Of a stretch of 64,000 nt of DNA, positions 8,646 through 15,700 are shown piece by piece. The notes beneath the pieces were generated by a model that worked only from the letters and a program-made list of their open reading frames with translations, ran no database searches and was not told the origin of the DNA. The translations under genes were made by a program, and so were the position numbers. Source of the DNA: Actinomadura spongiicola (GTDB lineage: Bacteria > Actinomycetota > Actinomycetes > Streptosporangiales > Streptosporangiaceae); contig NZ_QVNQ01000005.1 of NCBI RefSeq assembly GCF_003432485.1, positions 434,001 to 498,000 on the forward strand, read 5' to 3'. Positions within the stretch are counted from its first letter, which is position 1; each line of letters opens with the position of its first letter.

Positions 8646-8726
8646 ATGAGAGATAAAAGCAACCGCAGCCCACAAATAGCTGAGACAGAGAAATATGAAA
8701 GTAATGGAAAAGGAGGATCGTCATGA
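8646..8726 (+). CDS. 26-residue leader-type ORF coupled to the recombinase
   Basis: A 26-codon frame starts at ATG 8646 behind a strong TTGGAGGT (about 8632-8639). It stops at 8726, overlapping the recombinase start codon as ATGA. The peptide is hydrophilic and AT-rich in codon use, unlike its neighbours. It may be a leader peptide that couples or attenuates recombinase translation, or a remnant of a small excision-type protein. No homology can be judged at this length. Confidence 0.4.
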   Translation: MRDKSNRSPQIAETEKYESNGKGGSS

Positions 8727-10534
8727 AGCAAAAAGCACTGGAACGCATCACCGGCAACGACTACGTCGCCTACCTGCGGGTCTCCTCGAAGGGACAGGTC
8801 AACACCGACTACAACCCGGAGGGCATATCCATCCCAGCACAGCGGGAAAAGGTGCACGAACGTGGACAAGAGTTGGGCTCTGCCAAGGCAGCCGAGTTCA
8901 TCGACCCGGGCCGTAGCGCCAAGTCCATCGACCAACGCGTCGAGTTCCAGCAGATGATCACCTACCTGCGGGAGCACCCCAACGTGCGGTATGTCATCGT
9001 CTACATGCTCAGCCGGTTCGCCCGGAACCGGCTGGACGACGCCATCATGGTGGCCACTTTGGAGAAGCTGGGGGTCAAGCTCATCTCGGCGGTCGAGAAG
9101 AATATCGATGACACCCCGACGGGGCGGATGCTGCATGGGATGTTGGCGGTTATTAACGAGTACTCCTCAAACCAGAATGGGGAGGACGTTCGCTACAAGA
9201 TGGGACAGAAGGCCAAGAGCGGGGGGACGATCTCCCGGGCGCCCATCGGCTACCTCAACACCATCGAGCGTATTGAAGACCGGCAGGTGCGGACGGTCAT
9301 TATTGACCTGGTGCGGGGGCCGCTCATCCGGCTGGCCTTCGAGCTGTACGCCACGGGCGAATGGACGCTGGCAGACCTGTGTGACGAACTCTACGAGCGG
9401 GGCCTGCGCATGCCGCGCAGCGCCAAGTACCCGGAACGGCAGATCTCGCTGAGCAAATTGTCCGACCTGCTGCGGGATGAGTACTACCTGGGGTGGATTA
9501 CCTACCAGGGTGAGAAGTACCGGGGGCGGCATGAGGCGCTCATCGAGGAGGAGCTGTTCGAGCGGGTGCAGGAGACCATCAACTCGCGCAGCGTGGCCGA
9601 CGAACGACGCCGGGTGCACCACCACTACCTCAAGGGGTCGCTGTTCTGTGGGGCCTGCCAGGACCACAGCGGCACCAGACGGCGCCTGATCCTCCAGAAC
9701 GCGAAGAATCGCTACGGCAACGTCTACCGCTACTTCTTCTGTACGGGGCGGTATGACCATGTCTGTGAGCTGCCGTATCTGAACGTGAGCCGGGTGGAGG
9801 GGGCGATCGAGGAGCACTACGGGACGGTGGGGTTCAACGAGGCGTTCATCTCTGACGTGCGGGCGCACCTGGCGGAGGTCATCGACAGTGAGGAAGCCTC
9901 GGCACGGCTGCTGCATGAGCAGCTCAGCAAGCAACTGCGGGAGCTGGACGTGCGGGAGGAGAACCTCATCGACCTGGCGGCGGATGGGAGCCTGCCGCAG
10001 GCCAAGATCCGCAGCAAGCTGCACGGGATCGCCCGGCAGCGGGATCGCCTCAAGGGCCGGCTGGGGCAGGCGACCGAGGAGCTTGGCGATGCGGCACGGC
10101 TCATCGAGGTGTGCTTGGGGCTGCTGCAAGATCCGCAGGCGCTCTACCTGCGTTGCAACGACGAGCAGCGGCGAATGCTGAACCAAGCGCTGTTTGAGGG
10201 GCTGTACGTCGAGGAGGAGGCCGACGGGGAACTGACCGTGGCCCACCGCCTCAAGGAGCCGTTCGCGGAGCTGCATGCCTTGCAGCAGGCGCAGGTGACG
10301 GAAGTAGGCAGCAGCTCGCAGACAACCTCGGAGGACGTGGCGCTGCCCGCAGGGGACGGCGGTGTGGGGCTGGAGGAACCCCGGAACGAAAGAAGCACCT
10401 TCCTCCTGGCGGAGGAAGGTGCTGTCTCGGACTCGCTTGGCGTGCTACTGGGTGGCCTTTGGAAGGCCAAGGGTTCCAGTAGGACGGGTGTGGTGGGCGA
10501 TACTGGGTTCGAACCAGTGGCCTCTTCGGTGTGA
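8723..10534 (+). CDS. Large serine recombinase (site-specific integrase)
   Basis: This 603-residue protein should insert and excise the element through a Ser-DNA intermediate. The resolvase catalytic domain (about 14-175) has the YLRVSS motif with the nucleophile Ser near 21 and the LSRFARNR motif. The recombinase domain lies at about 195-310. A zinc ribbon starts at CGAC (about 310-350) and a coiled-coil arm at about 390-470. SD AAAAGGAGGA precedes the ATG. The last residues (VVGDTGFEPVASSV) are read antisense through the 3' half of a tRNA-Val gene, and the 40 codons before that span two hairpins. The natural C-terminus may therefore have been altered by integration. Confidence 0.9.
   Translation: MKQKALERITGNDYVAYLRVSSKGQVNTDYNPEGISIPAQREKVHERGQELGSAKAAEFIDPGRSAKSIDQRVEFQQMITYLREHPNVRYVIVYMLSRFARNRLDDAIMVATLEKLGVKLISAVEKNIDDTPTGRMLHGMLAVINEYSSNQNGEDVRYKMGQKAKSGGTISRAPIGYLNTIERIEDRQVRTVIIDLVRGPLIRLAFELYATGEWTLADLCDELYERGLRMPRSAKYPERQISLSKLSDLLRDEYYLGWITYQGEKYRGRHEALIEEELFERVQETINSRSVADERRRVHHHYLKGSLFCGACQDHSGTRRRLILQNAKNRYGNVYRYFFCTGRYDHVCELPYLNVSRVEGAIEEHYGTVGFNEAFISDVRAHLAEVIDSEEASARLLHEQLSKQLRELDVREENLIDLAADGSLPQAKIRSKLHGIARQRDRLKGRLGQATEELGDAARLIEVCLGLLQDPQALYLRCNDEQRRMLNQALFEGLYVEEEADGELTVAHRLKEPFAELHALQQAQVTEVGSSSQTTSEDVALPAGDGGVGLEEPRNERSTFLLAEEGAVSDSLGVLLGGLWKAKGSSRTGVVGDTGFEPVASSV
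10394..10423 (-). terminator. Hairpin terminator downstream of tRNA-Val(CAC)
   Basis: A perfect 13-base-pair stem (AGCACCTTCCTCC at 10394-10406 with its complement at 10411-10423) has a 4-base loop. Read on the minus strand it is followed by TCTTTCGTT, so it fits a rho-independent terminator for the tRNA gene. It lies inside the 3' coding part of the recombinase on the other strand. A second, nested dyad lies closer to the tRNA (CTACTGG 10445-10451 with CCAGTAG 10476-10482, inner arms TGGCCTT/AAGGCCA at 10453-10469). Confidence 0.6.
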
Positions 10535-10565
10535 ACGAAGCGCTCTCCCACTGAGCTAATCGCCC
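10491..10565 (-). tRNA. tRNA-Val (anticodon CAC)
   Basis: Read on the minus strand, the sequence folds as a tRNA. The acceptor stem GGGCGAT/ATCGCCC is followed by an encoded A-CCA. The T loop is GTTCGAA, and the anticodon stem CTTCG/CGAAG encloses TTCACAC, giving anticodon CAC at 10531-10533. The 3' end points to the serine recombinase, whose coding region overlaps the tRNA. This is the likely attachment site of the element. Confidence 0.92.
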
Positions 10566-10624
10566 TGGACGTCGCAAACTCTAGCGCATGTCCGGGGTGG
10601 GGTGAGCATCGTTATCGGGGGCGG

Positions 10625-11050
10625 TCAGGTCCAGAAGGTGGGGTCGTCGATGGCCCAGGGGACGACGAAGCCGTAGATGGCCAGGTAGGCGGTGATGGCG
10701 CCGGCCGCGAGGGCGGTGGCGAGGGCGCCGAGGATGAGGTTGCGGCGGCGGGTGCGGGGGTCGAGGGCTTTTTCCTTGGCGCGGTCGGCGGCGGCTCTGG
10801 CGCGGTGGAGGGCGCGTTGGGCCCAGGCGAACTCGGTGGCGAGGATGGCGAGGCCGACGATGATGCCGAGGAGGCCGGGGCCGGGGGTGACCATCATGAC
10901 GAGGCCGCCGAGCATGACGGTGGTGCCGACGACGAAGACGCCGAGGCGCCAGACGGTGTTGAGGAGCCTGTTGCGGCGGATGCGTGCCCGGAACCGGTGG
11001 ACGCGGCGCGGCGCGGTCGGCGGGGCCGCCTCTTCGTTCTTGATTGCCAC
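10625..11050 (-). CDS. PGPGW/TIGR02611-type transmembrane protein
   Basis: This 141-residue protein has a basic N-terminus, a first hydrophobic helix ending in MVTPGPGLLGIIVGLAILATEFAWA (about 55-79), a basic amphipathic segment and a final transmembrane helix. The PGPG motif followed by a hydrophobic helix is the signature of a small actinobacterial membrane-protein family of unknown function. It is the first chromosomal gene beyond the tRNA-Val. The 239 bases between its start and the SsgA-like gene should hold promoters for both divergent genes. Confidence 0.75.
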   Translation of the reverse strand: MAIKNEEAAPPTAPRRVHRFRARIRRNRLLNTVWRLGVFVVGTTVMLGGLVMMVTPGPGLLGIIVGLAILATEFAWAQRALHRARAAADRAKEKALDPRTRRRNLILGALATALAAGAITAYLAIYGFVVPWAIDDPTFWT

Positions 11051-11289
11051 GGCTTTACTCTACGGCAGGTCGGCGGTCAGGAGGCGCGCTCCGTGGGTGG
11101 GGGCGGGGGGTGGAAGATCCGTCTTTGCGCAGGTCAGGGCGGTGATATGGGTCACAGAAGACCGGGTCGGTGGAATGTTCGGAGGAGATCAGGCAGTTAG
11201 GCGTCATAGTTCGCGGGGATGTCGGTGAGAAGGGGAAGCACTCACCGGGGAGCCCCGAACGCGGGATCGACGTCAGAGGGATTGGGCCT

Positions 11290-11697
11290 ATGAACACCAC
11301 CGTCTCAGCGCAGCTGGGCCTTCGACTCGTCGTCCCCGACCGCACGACCGTTCCCCTGCTCGCCGGGTTGGAGTACGCGGCCGACGACCCGTACGCGATC
11401 CGGATGGCCTTCTTCGTGGGCGATGACGAGCCGGTGGAGTGGATCTTCGCGAGGGAGCTCCTCACGGTCGGTATCGTGCGGCGGGTCGGGGACGGGGACG
11501 TCGAGGTCTGGCCGGGATCCGATGACGGCACGCTGCACATCGCGTTGTCGTCTCCGTTCGGGGACGCGCTGTTCGACGTGCCGTTGTCGCCGCTGGCCGA
11601 TTTCCTGCACCGGACGTACCAGGCCGTCCCGGCGGGCGAGGAGAGCGAGTTCATCGACATCGACGCGGAGTTGGAGAATCTGCTCTGGCCGTCCTAG
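11290..11697 (+). CDS. SsgA-family sporulation/cell division regulator
   Basis: This 135-residue protein belongs to the SsgA-like family, found in sporulating actinomycetes. Members help position FtsZ, septa and peptidoglycan autolysis during sporulation. The conserved core (RLVVPDRTTVPLLAGLEYAADDPYAIRMAF) and the FARELL segment are present, and the length is normal. The ATG at 11290 is chosen because the family begins there; the upstream extension in the same frame is not conserved-looking. Its stop overlaps the stop of sthA on the other strand by 4 bases. Which SsgA-like subtype it is cannot be settled here. Confidence 0.85.
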   Translation: MNTTVSAQLGLRLVVPDRTTVPLLAGLEYAADDPYAIRMAFFVGDDEPVEWIFARELLTVGIVRRVGDGDVEVWPGSDDGTLHIALSSPFGDALFDVPLSPLADFLHRTYQAVPAGEESEFIDIDAELENLLWPS

Positions 11698-13097
11698 GAC
11701 GACAAGCGTGCGATGTGGCGCATTTTGTTCATGGCGTCTAGGGCTGCGACTTTGTAGGACTCGGCCAAGGTTGGGTAGTTGAAGACGGCGTTGACCAGGT
11801 AGTCGACGGTTCCTCCGCAGCCCATGACGGTCTGGCCGATGTGGACGAGTTCGGTGGCGCCGGTGCCGAAGACGTGGACGCCGAGCAGGCGCCGGTCGTC
11901 GGGTGAGACGAGGAGTTTCAGCATTCCGTAGGAGTCGCCGATGATCTGGCCGCGGGCCAGTTCGCGGTAGCGGGACACGCCCACCTCGAAGGGGATCTTC
12001 TCCTCGGTGAGGGCGTCCTCGGTGCGGCCGACGAAGCTGATCTCGGGGATGGTGTAGATGCCGATGGGCTGGGTCTCGTGGATCTCCGAGACGGGCTCCC
12101 CGCAGGCGTGGTGGGCGGCGAGACGGCCCTGTTCCATGGACGTGGCCGCGAGGGACGGGAAGCCGATCACGTCGCCGACGGCGTAGATGTGCGGGACGTC
12201 GGTGCGGTAGTTCTCGTCGACCTTGATCCGGCCGCGGTGGTCGGCGGTGAGGCCGGCGGCGTCCAGGCCGAGTTCGTCGGTCATGCCGTGCCGTCCGGCG
12301 GAGTACATGACGGTGTCGGCGGGGATGCGCTTGCCGCTCTCCAGGACAGTGATCGCTCCCTGTGGCATCCGCTCGACGGACGCGACGCTCTCCCGGAACC
12401 GGAACGTGACGGCCAGGTCGCGCAGGTGGTACTTGAGCGCCTCGACGATCTCCAGGTCGCAGAAGTCGAGCATGCGTTCGCGGCGTTCGACGACGGTGAC
12501 CTTGGTGCCGAGGGCGGCGAACATGGAGGCGTACTCGATGCCGATCACTCCGGCGCCGACGACGACCATGGTCTCCGGGATGCGTTCCATGTTGATGATG
12601 CCGTCGGAGTCGATGATCGTCCGGTCGTCGAAGGCGACGGTGTCGGGGCGGGCGGGGCGGGTGCCGGTGGCGATGACGACGCGGTCGGCGGTGACCTTCT
12701 GTTCGCGGTCGCCGGGGCTGCTGATCCCGATGGTGTTCGGTTCCAGGAACCGGCCGTGGCCGGGCAGGACGGTGACGCGGTTGCGGGCGAGTTGGCTGCG
12801 GACGACGTCGGTCTCCCGGCCGATGACGTGCTGGGTCCGCATTCCGAGGTCGGCGACCGTGATGTCGTCCTTGACCCGGTAGCTCTGGCCGTAGAGTTCG
12901 CGCTGGTTGAGGCCGGTGAGGTACAGGACGGCCTCGCGGAGGGTCTTGGACGGGATCGTCCCGGTGTTGATGCAGACACCGCCGATCATGTCGCGGCGGT
13001 CGACGATGCCGACCTTGCGGCCCAGTTTCGCGGCGGCGATGGCGGCGCGCTGCCCGCCGGGGCCCGAGCCGAGGACGAGGAGATCGTAGTCGTTCAC
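11694..13097 (-). CDS. sthA: Soluble pyridine nucleotide transhydrogenase
   Basis: This 467-residue flavoprotein resembles SthA, which moves hydride between NADPH and NAD+ in the cytosol. The N-terminal FAD-binding motif GSGPGG (11-16) is followed by CINTGTIPSK. One Cys of the usual redox pair is replaced, as in SthA and unlike dihydrolipoamide dehydrogenase. The NAD(P)-binding motif GAGVIGIEYA lies near 180, the second FAD motif YAVGDVIG near 308, and a dimerisation domain completes the protein. A convergent overlap of 4 bases joins it to the SsgA-like gene. Confidence 0.88.
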   Translation of the reverse strand: MNDYDLLVLGSGPGGQRAAIAAAKLGRKVGIVDRRDMIGGVCINTGTIPSKTLREAVLYLTGLNQRELYGQSYRVKDDITVADLGMRTQHVIGRETDVVRSQLARNRVTVLPGHGRFLEPNTIGISSPGDREQKVTADRVVIATGTRPARPDTVAFDDRTIIDSDGIINMERIPETMVVVGAGVIGIEYASMFAALGTKVTVVERRERMLDFCDLEIVEALKYHLRDLAVTFRFRESVASVERMPQGAITVLESGKRIPADTVMYSAGRHGMTDELGLDAAGLTADHRGRIKVDENYRTDVPHIYAVGDVIGFPSLAATSMEQGRLAAHHACGEPVSEIHETQPIGIYTIPEISFVGRTEDALTEEKIPFEVGVSRYRELARGQIIGDSYGMLKLLVSPDDRRLLGVHVFGTGATELVHIGQTVMGCGGTVDYLVNAVFNYPTLAESYKVAALDAMNKMRHIARLSS

Positions 13098-13129
13098 GTT
13101 CTCCAGTCTGGCGGGCGGTGGGCGTCCCG

Positions 13130-13717
13130 TTAAAGGCCTCGGGTGAGGATGAGGCCTTCGATCAGTGCGTCCAGACCGGCCTTGACGCGGTCGAGGGACA
13201 GGCCGCGGGTGCGGCGCTGGTGGATGAACAGGTTGGCGGCGAACGGGGCCAGGAGCGCGTCGGCGAGGTACTCGGTGTCGTCGCCGGGGCCGAGGAGCAT
13301 CGCCACGTGCCGGTTGTAGAGCGCGTAGGAGCCTTCCCTGAATCGGGCGTCGGCGGGGCCGGATTCGGCCATGAACAGCAGGTCGGCCTGGGCGTCGGTG
13401 CGGTCGGCGAGACCGTGCAGGAAGGCGCGGAGGCGGTCGGCCGGGGGCGCGCCGGGGCCGAGCGGCGGCGGGCCGTGGATGAACGCGGCCTGGAAGTCGC
13501 GCTCCAGGTCGTCGATCAGGGCGTGGACGAGGCGGGCGCGGTCGCCGAAGCGGCGGTAGACGGTGCCGACGCCGACCCCGGCGGCGCGGGCGACCTCGTC
13601 CATGGTGACGGCCTCGGGGCCGCCGCTGGCGAGCAGGTCGGCGGCCGCGCGGAGGATGCGGCGCCGGTTGGCCGCCGCGTCGGCGCGTTCGGCGGGCGGG
13701 TTGCCCACGACGTGCAT
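13130..13717 (-). CDS. TetR-family transcriptional regulator
   Basis: This protein of about 195 residues has a TetR helix-turn-helix at the N-terminus (RRRILRAAADLLASGG ... AGVGVGTVYRRFGDR) followed by a helical ligand-binding part. The ATG at 13717 has GGAGAGGAAC upstream; an in-frame ATG at 13735 is the alternative. It is divergent from an SDR gene that is followed by an SMR exporter, so it most likely represses that pair. A dyad between them (13762-13777) is a candidate operator. Confidence 0.85.
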   Translation of the reverse strand: MHVVGNPPAERADAAANRRRILRAAADLLASGGPEAVTMDEVARAAGVGVGTVYRRFGDRARLVHALIDDLERDFQAAFIHGPPPLGPGAPPADRLRAFLHGLADRTDAQADLLFMAESGPADARFREGSYALYNRHVAMLLGPGDDTEYLADALLAPFAANLFIHQRRTRGLSLDRVKAGLDALIEGLILTRGL

Positions 13718-13761
13718 CTCGGTTCCTCTCCGCACGGTACGGCAGCGTATCGGAGTTGTAT

Positions 13762-13777
13762 CCGGAGAATCCTCCGG
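13762..13777. promoter_or_regulatory. Candidate TetR operator dyad
   Basis: CCGGAG-AATC-CTCCGG forms a perfect 6-base inverted repeat midway between the divergent TetR and SDR genes, about 45 bases upstream of the TetR start. TetR regulators usually bind such dyads in the shared promoter region and control both directions. That this regulator binds here is an inference. Confidence 0.4.
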
Positions 13778-13818
13778 TTAACCTCTAAGCGGAGATGTTT
13801 CCATTTAAGGAGGATGCA

Positions 13819-14562
13819 ATGGGCGAGGCCCTCGCGGGACGGGTGGCCCTGGTCACGGGCGGCGGGCGCGGCATCGGCGCCGCGATCGCGCTGCGGCTGG
13901 CCCGGGACGGCGCCGACGTCGCGGTGACCTATGTGCGTGCCCCGGACCGGGCCGCCGAGGTCGTGCGCGGGATCGAGGCGGCCGGACGGCGCGGCCTGGC
14001 GGTCGCGGCGGACGCGGCCGACCCGGCGGCCGTCGCCGGGGCCGTCGACCGGGCCGCGGCGGAACTCGGACGGCTCGACATCCTGGTCAACAACGCCGGG
14101 ATCGCGCCCTACGGGCCGCTGGCGGACGTCACGGCGGAGGAGCTCGACCTGACCCTCGCCGTCCATGTGCGGGCGGCCTTCGTGGCGGCGCAGGCGGCGT
14201 CCCGGCACCTCGGTCCGGGTGGGCGGATCATCAACATCGGCAGCAGCCTCGCCGAACGCGTCCCCTACCCGGGTTGGACGCTGTACGCGATGAGCAAGTC
14301 GGCGCTGACCGGCCTGACCCGCGGTCTCGCCCGCGACCTCGGCCCGCGCGGAATCACGGCGAACGTGGTCCACCCGGGATCGACCGACACCGAGATGAAT
14401 CCGGCCGACTCGCCGGACGCCGAGTTCGAGCGCGGTTTCACGGCGCTCGGCCGTTACGGTCGCCCGGAGGAGATCGCCGCGACGGTCGCGCACCTGGCCG
14501 GGCCCGGCGGCGACTACGTGACGGGAGCGGCGGTCGCCGTGGACGGGGGGTACGCGGCCTGA
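13819..14562 (+). CDS. SDR-family oxidoreductase (3-oxoacyl-ACP reductase-like)
   Basis: This 247-residue NAD(P)-dependent short-chain dehydrogenase has the cofactor motif TGGGRGIG near residue 13, NNAG near 90, a catalytic Ser in IGSS and Tyr-Met-Ser-Lys (YxxxK). Its substrate is unknown; FabG-like proteins reduce ketone or aldehyde groups. The ATG at 13819 follows AAGGAGGA; an earlier in-frame ATG at 13795 lacks a site. The stop overlaps the start of the SMR gene (TGATG), so the two form one transcription unit, probably under the divergent TetR protein. Confidence 0.85.
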   Translation: MGEALAGRVALVTGGGRGIGAAIALRLARDGADVAVTYVRAPDRAAEVVRGIEAAGRRGLAVAADAADPAAVAGAVDRAAAELGRLDILVNNAGIAPYGPLADVTAEELDLTLAVHVRAAFVAAQAASRHLGPGGRIINIGSSLAERVPYPGWTLYAMSKSALTGLTRGLARDLGPRGITANVVHPGSTDTEMNPADSPDAEFERGFTALGRYGRPEEIAATVAHLAGPGGDYVTGAAVAVDGGYAA

Positions 14563-14882
14563 TGGCGTGGGTGTTCCTCGTCGTCGCCTCACTGATGGAG
14601 CTGGTGTGGGCGACGGCGCTGAAGGAGTCGGACGGGCTGACCAGGCTCTGGCCGACGGTCATCGGGCTCTCGGTCGCGGTGCTCAGCGTGGTCGTGCTGT
14701 CCCTGTCGCTGCGGACGCTGCCGGTCGGCACGGCCTACGCGATCTTCGTCGGGCTCGGCGCCGTCGGCGTCGCGCTGGCCGGGATGGTCGCGCTCGGCGA
14801 GAGCACGTCGCCCGCGCGAGTGCTGTTCCTCTCGATCATTCTCGTCGGCGTCGTCGGTCTGCAAATCGTCGAGGACTCGTAG
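14562..14882 (+). CDS. SMR-family exporter, Gdx/SugE-like
   Basis: This 106-residue protein has four transmembrane helices and belongs to the small multidrug resistance family. It has the essential membrane-embedded Glu at residue 13, and the WATALKxSDG, PVGTAYAIFVGLGAVG and GES motifs point to the Gdx (SugE) branch, which exports guanidinium rather than broad drugs. Members work as antiparallel dimers. Only one gene is present, so it would have to be a dual-topology homodimer. Its coupling with an SDR and a TetR gene suggests response to a toxic small molecule. Confidence 0.82.
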   Translation: MAWVFLVVASLMELVWATALKESDGLTRLWPTVIGLSVAVLSVVVLSLSLRTLPVGTAYAIFVGLGAVGVALAGMVALGESTSPARVLFLSIILVGVVGLQIVEDS

Positions 14883-14911
14883 GCCCGGCGCGGAACGGGC
14901 ACAGTGAAGTC

Positions 14912-15700
14912 ATGGCGAGGAAGATGCTGGGGATCGACATCGGCGGGTCGGGGATCAAGGGCGCGCCGGTCGAACTGTCGGACGGCTCGTTCGCCCGGGA
15001 ACGCTTCCGGGTCCCGACACCTCAACCGTCGAAGCCGAAGGCGGTGGTGAAGGTCCTCGCCGAGATCGTGGAGCATTTCGGGTGGGACGGCCCGGTCGGC
15101 GTCACCTATCCGGGCGTGGTGATCGACGGTGTGACGCTGTCGGCGGCGAACGTGTCCAAGCGCTGGGTCGGGCTGGACGCGGCGTCCATGATCGCGGACG
15201 CGACCGGGCGGGAGGTGACGCTGCTCAACGACGCCGACGCCGCCGGAATCGCGGAGATGCGGCTCGGCGCGGGACGCGGCCACCGTGGGACCGTCGTGGT
15301 GCTCACGCTGGGAACGGGCATCGGCAGCGCCCTGTTCACGGACGGCGTCCTCGTGCCCAACACCGAGTTCGGGCATCTGGAGCTGAACGGTCGGGAGGCG
15401 GAGGAGCGGGCGTCCGCCCGGGCCCGCCAGGAGGAGGGGCTCGGCTGGACGAGGTGGGCGAAGCGGCTGAGCGAGTACCTGCGGCATCTGGAGGCGCTGG
15501 TCTCCCCGTCACTGATCATTCTGGGCGGCGGGGTGAGCAGGAAATCCGCGCACTTCCTGCCGCTGATCGAGGGCGTCCGCGCGGAGATCGTCCCGGCACG
15601 GCTGGTGAACAACGCGGGGATCGTGGGCGCCGCCATGGCCGCGGCCGCGGGGCACACGGCCGCGCGCCCGGGGGCCGACGCCCGGGTCAGGTCCGCCTGA
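14912..15700 (+). CDS. ppgK: Polyphosphate glucokinase
   Basis: This 262-residue ROK-family kinase phosphorylates glucose with polyphosphate or ATP in the cytosol. The phosphate motif GIDIGGSGIKG lies at about 6-16. LLNDADAAGIAE carries the catalytic Asp, LGTGIGSALF is the second phosphate loop, and EFGHLELNGREAEERAS is the PpgK-type signature replacing the usual ROK zinc site. The length is normal for actinobacterial enzymes. The ATG at 14912 begins the conserved fold; longer frames upstream are not conserved. Its 3' end overlaps the convergent mannosidase gene by 14 bases. Confidence 0.88.
   Translation: MARKMLGIDIGGSGIKGAPVELSDGSFARERFRVPTPQPSKPKAVVKVLAEIVEHFGWDGPVGVTYPGVVIDGVTLSAANVSKRWVGLDAASMIADATGREVTLLNDADAAGIAEMRLGAGRGHRGTVVVLTLGTGIGSALFTDGVLVPNTEFGHLELNGREAEERASARARQEEGLGWTRWAKRLSEYLRHLEALVSPSLIILGGGVSRKSAHFLPLIEGVRAEIVPARLVNNAGIVGAAMAAAAGHTAARPGADARVRSA

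Noticed and set aside
8646..8726. Calling the 26-codon ORF an excisionase
   Set aside because: It is too short for any known excision-factor fold, so only a leader peptide is proposed.
12078..13133. A 351-codon plus-strand frame opposite sthA
   Set aside because: It is an antisense shadow rich in Gly, Asp and Val with no motifs. The SthA motifs on the minus strand are complete.
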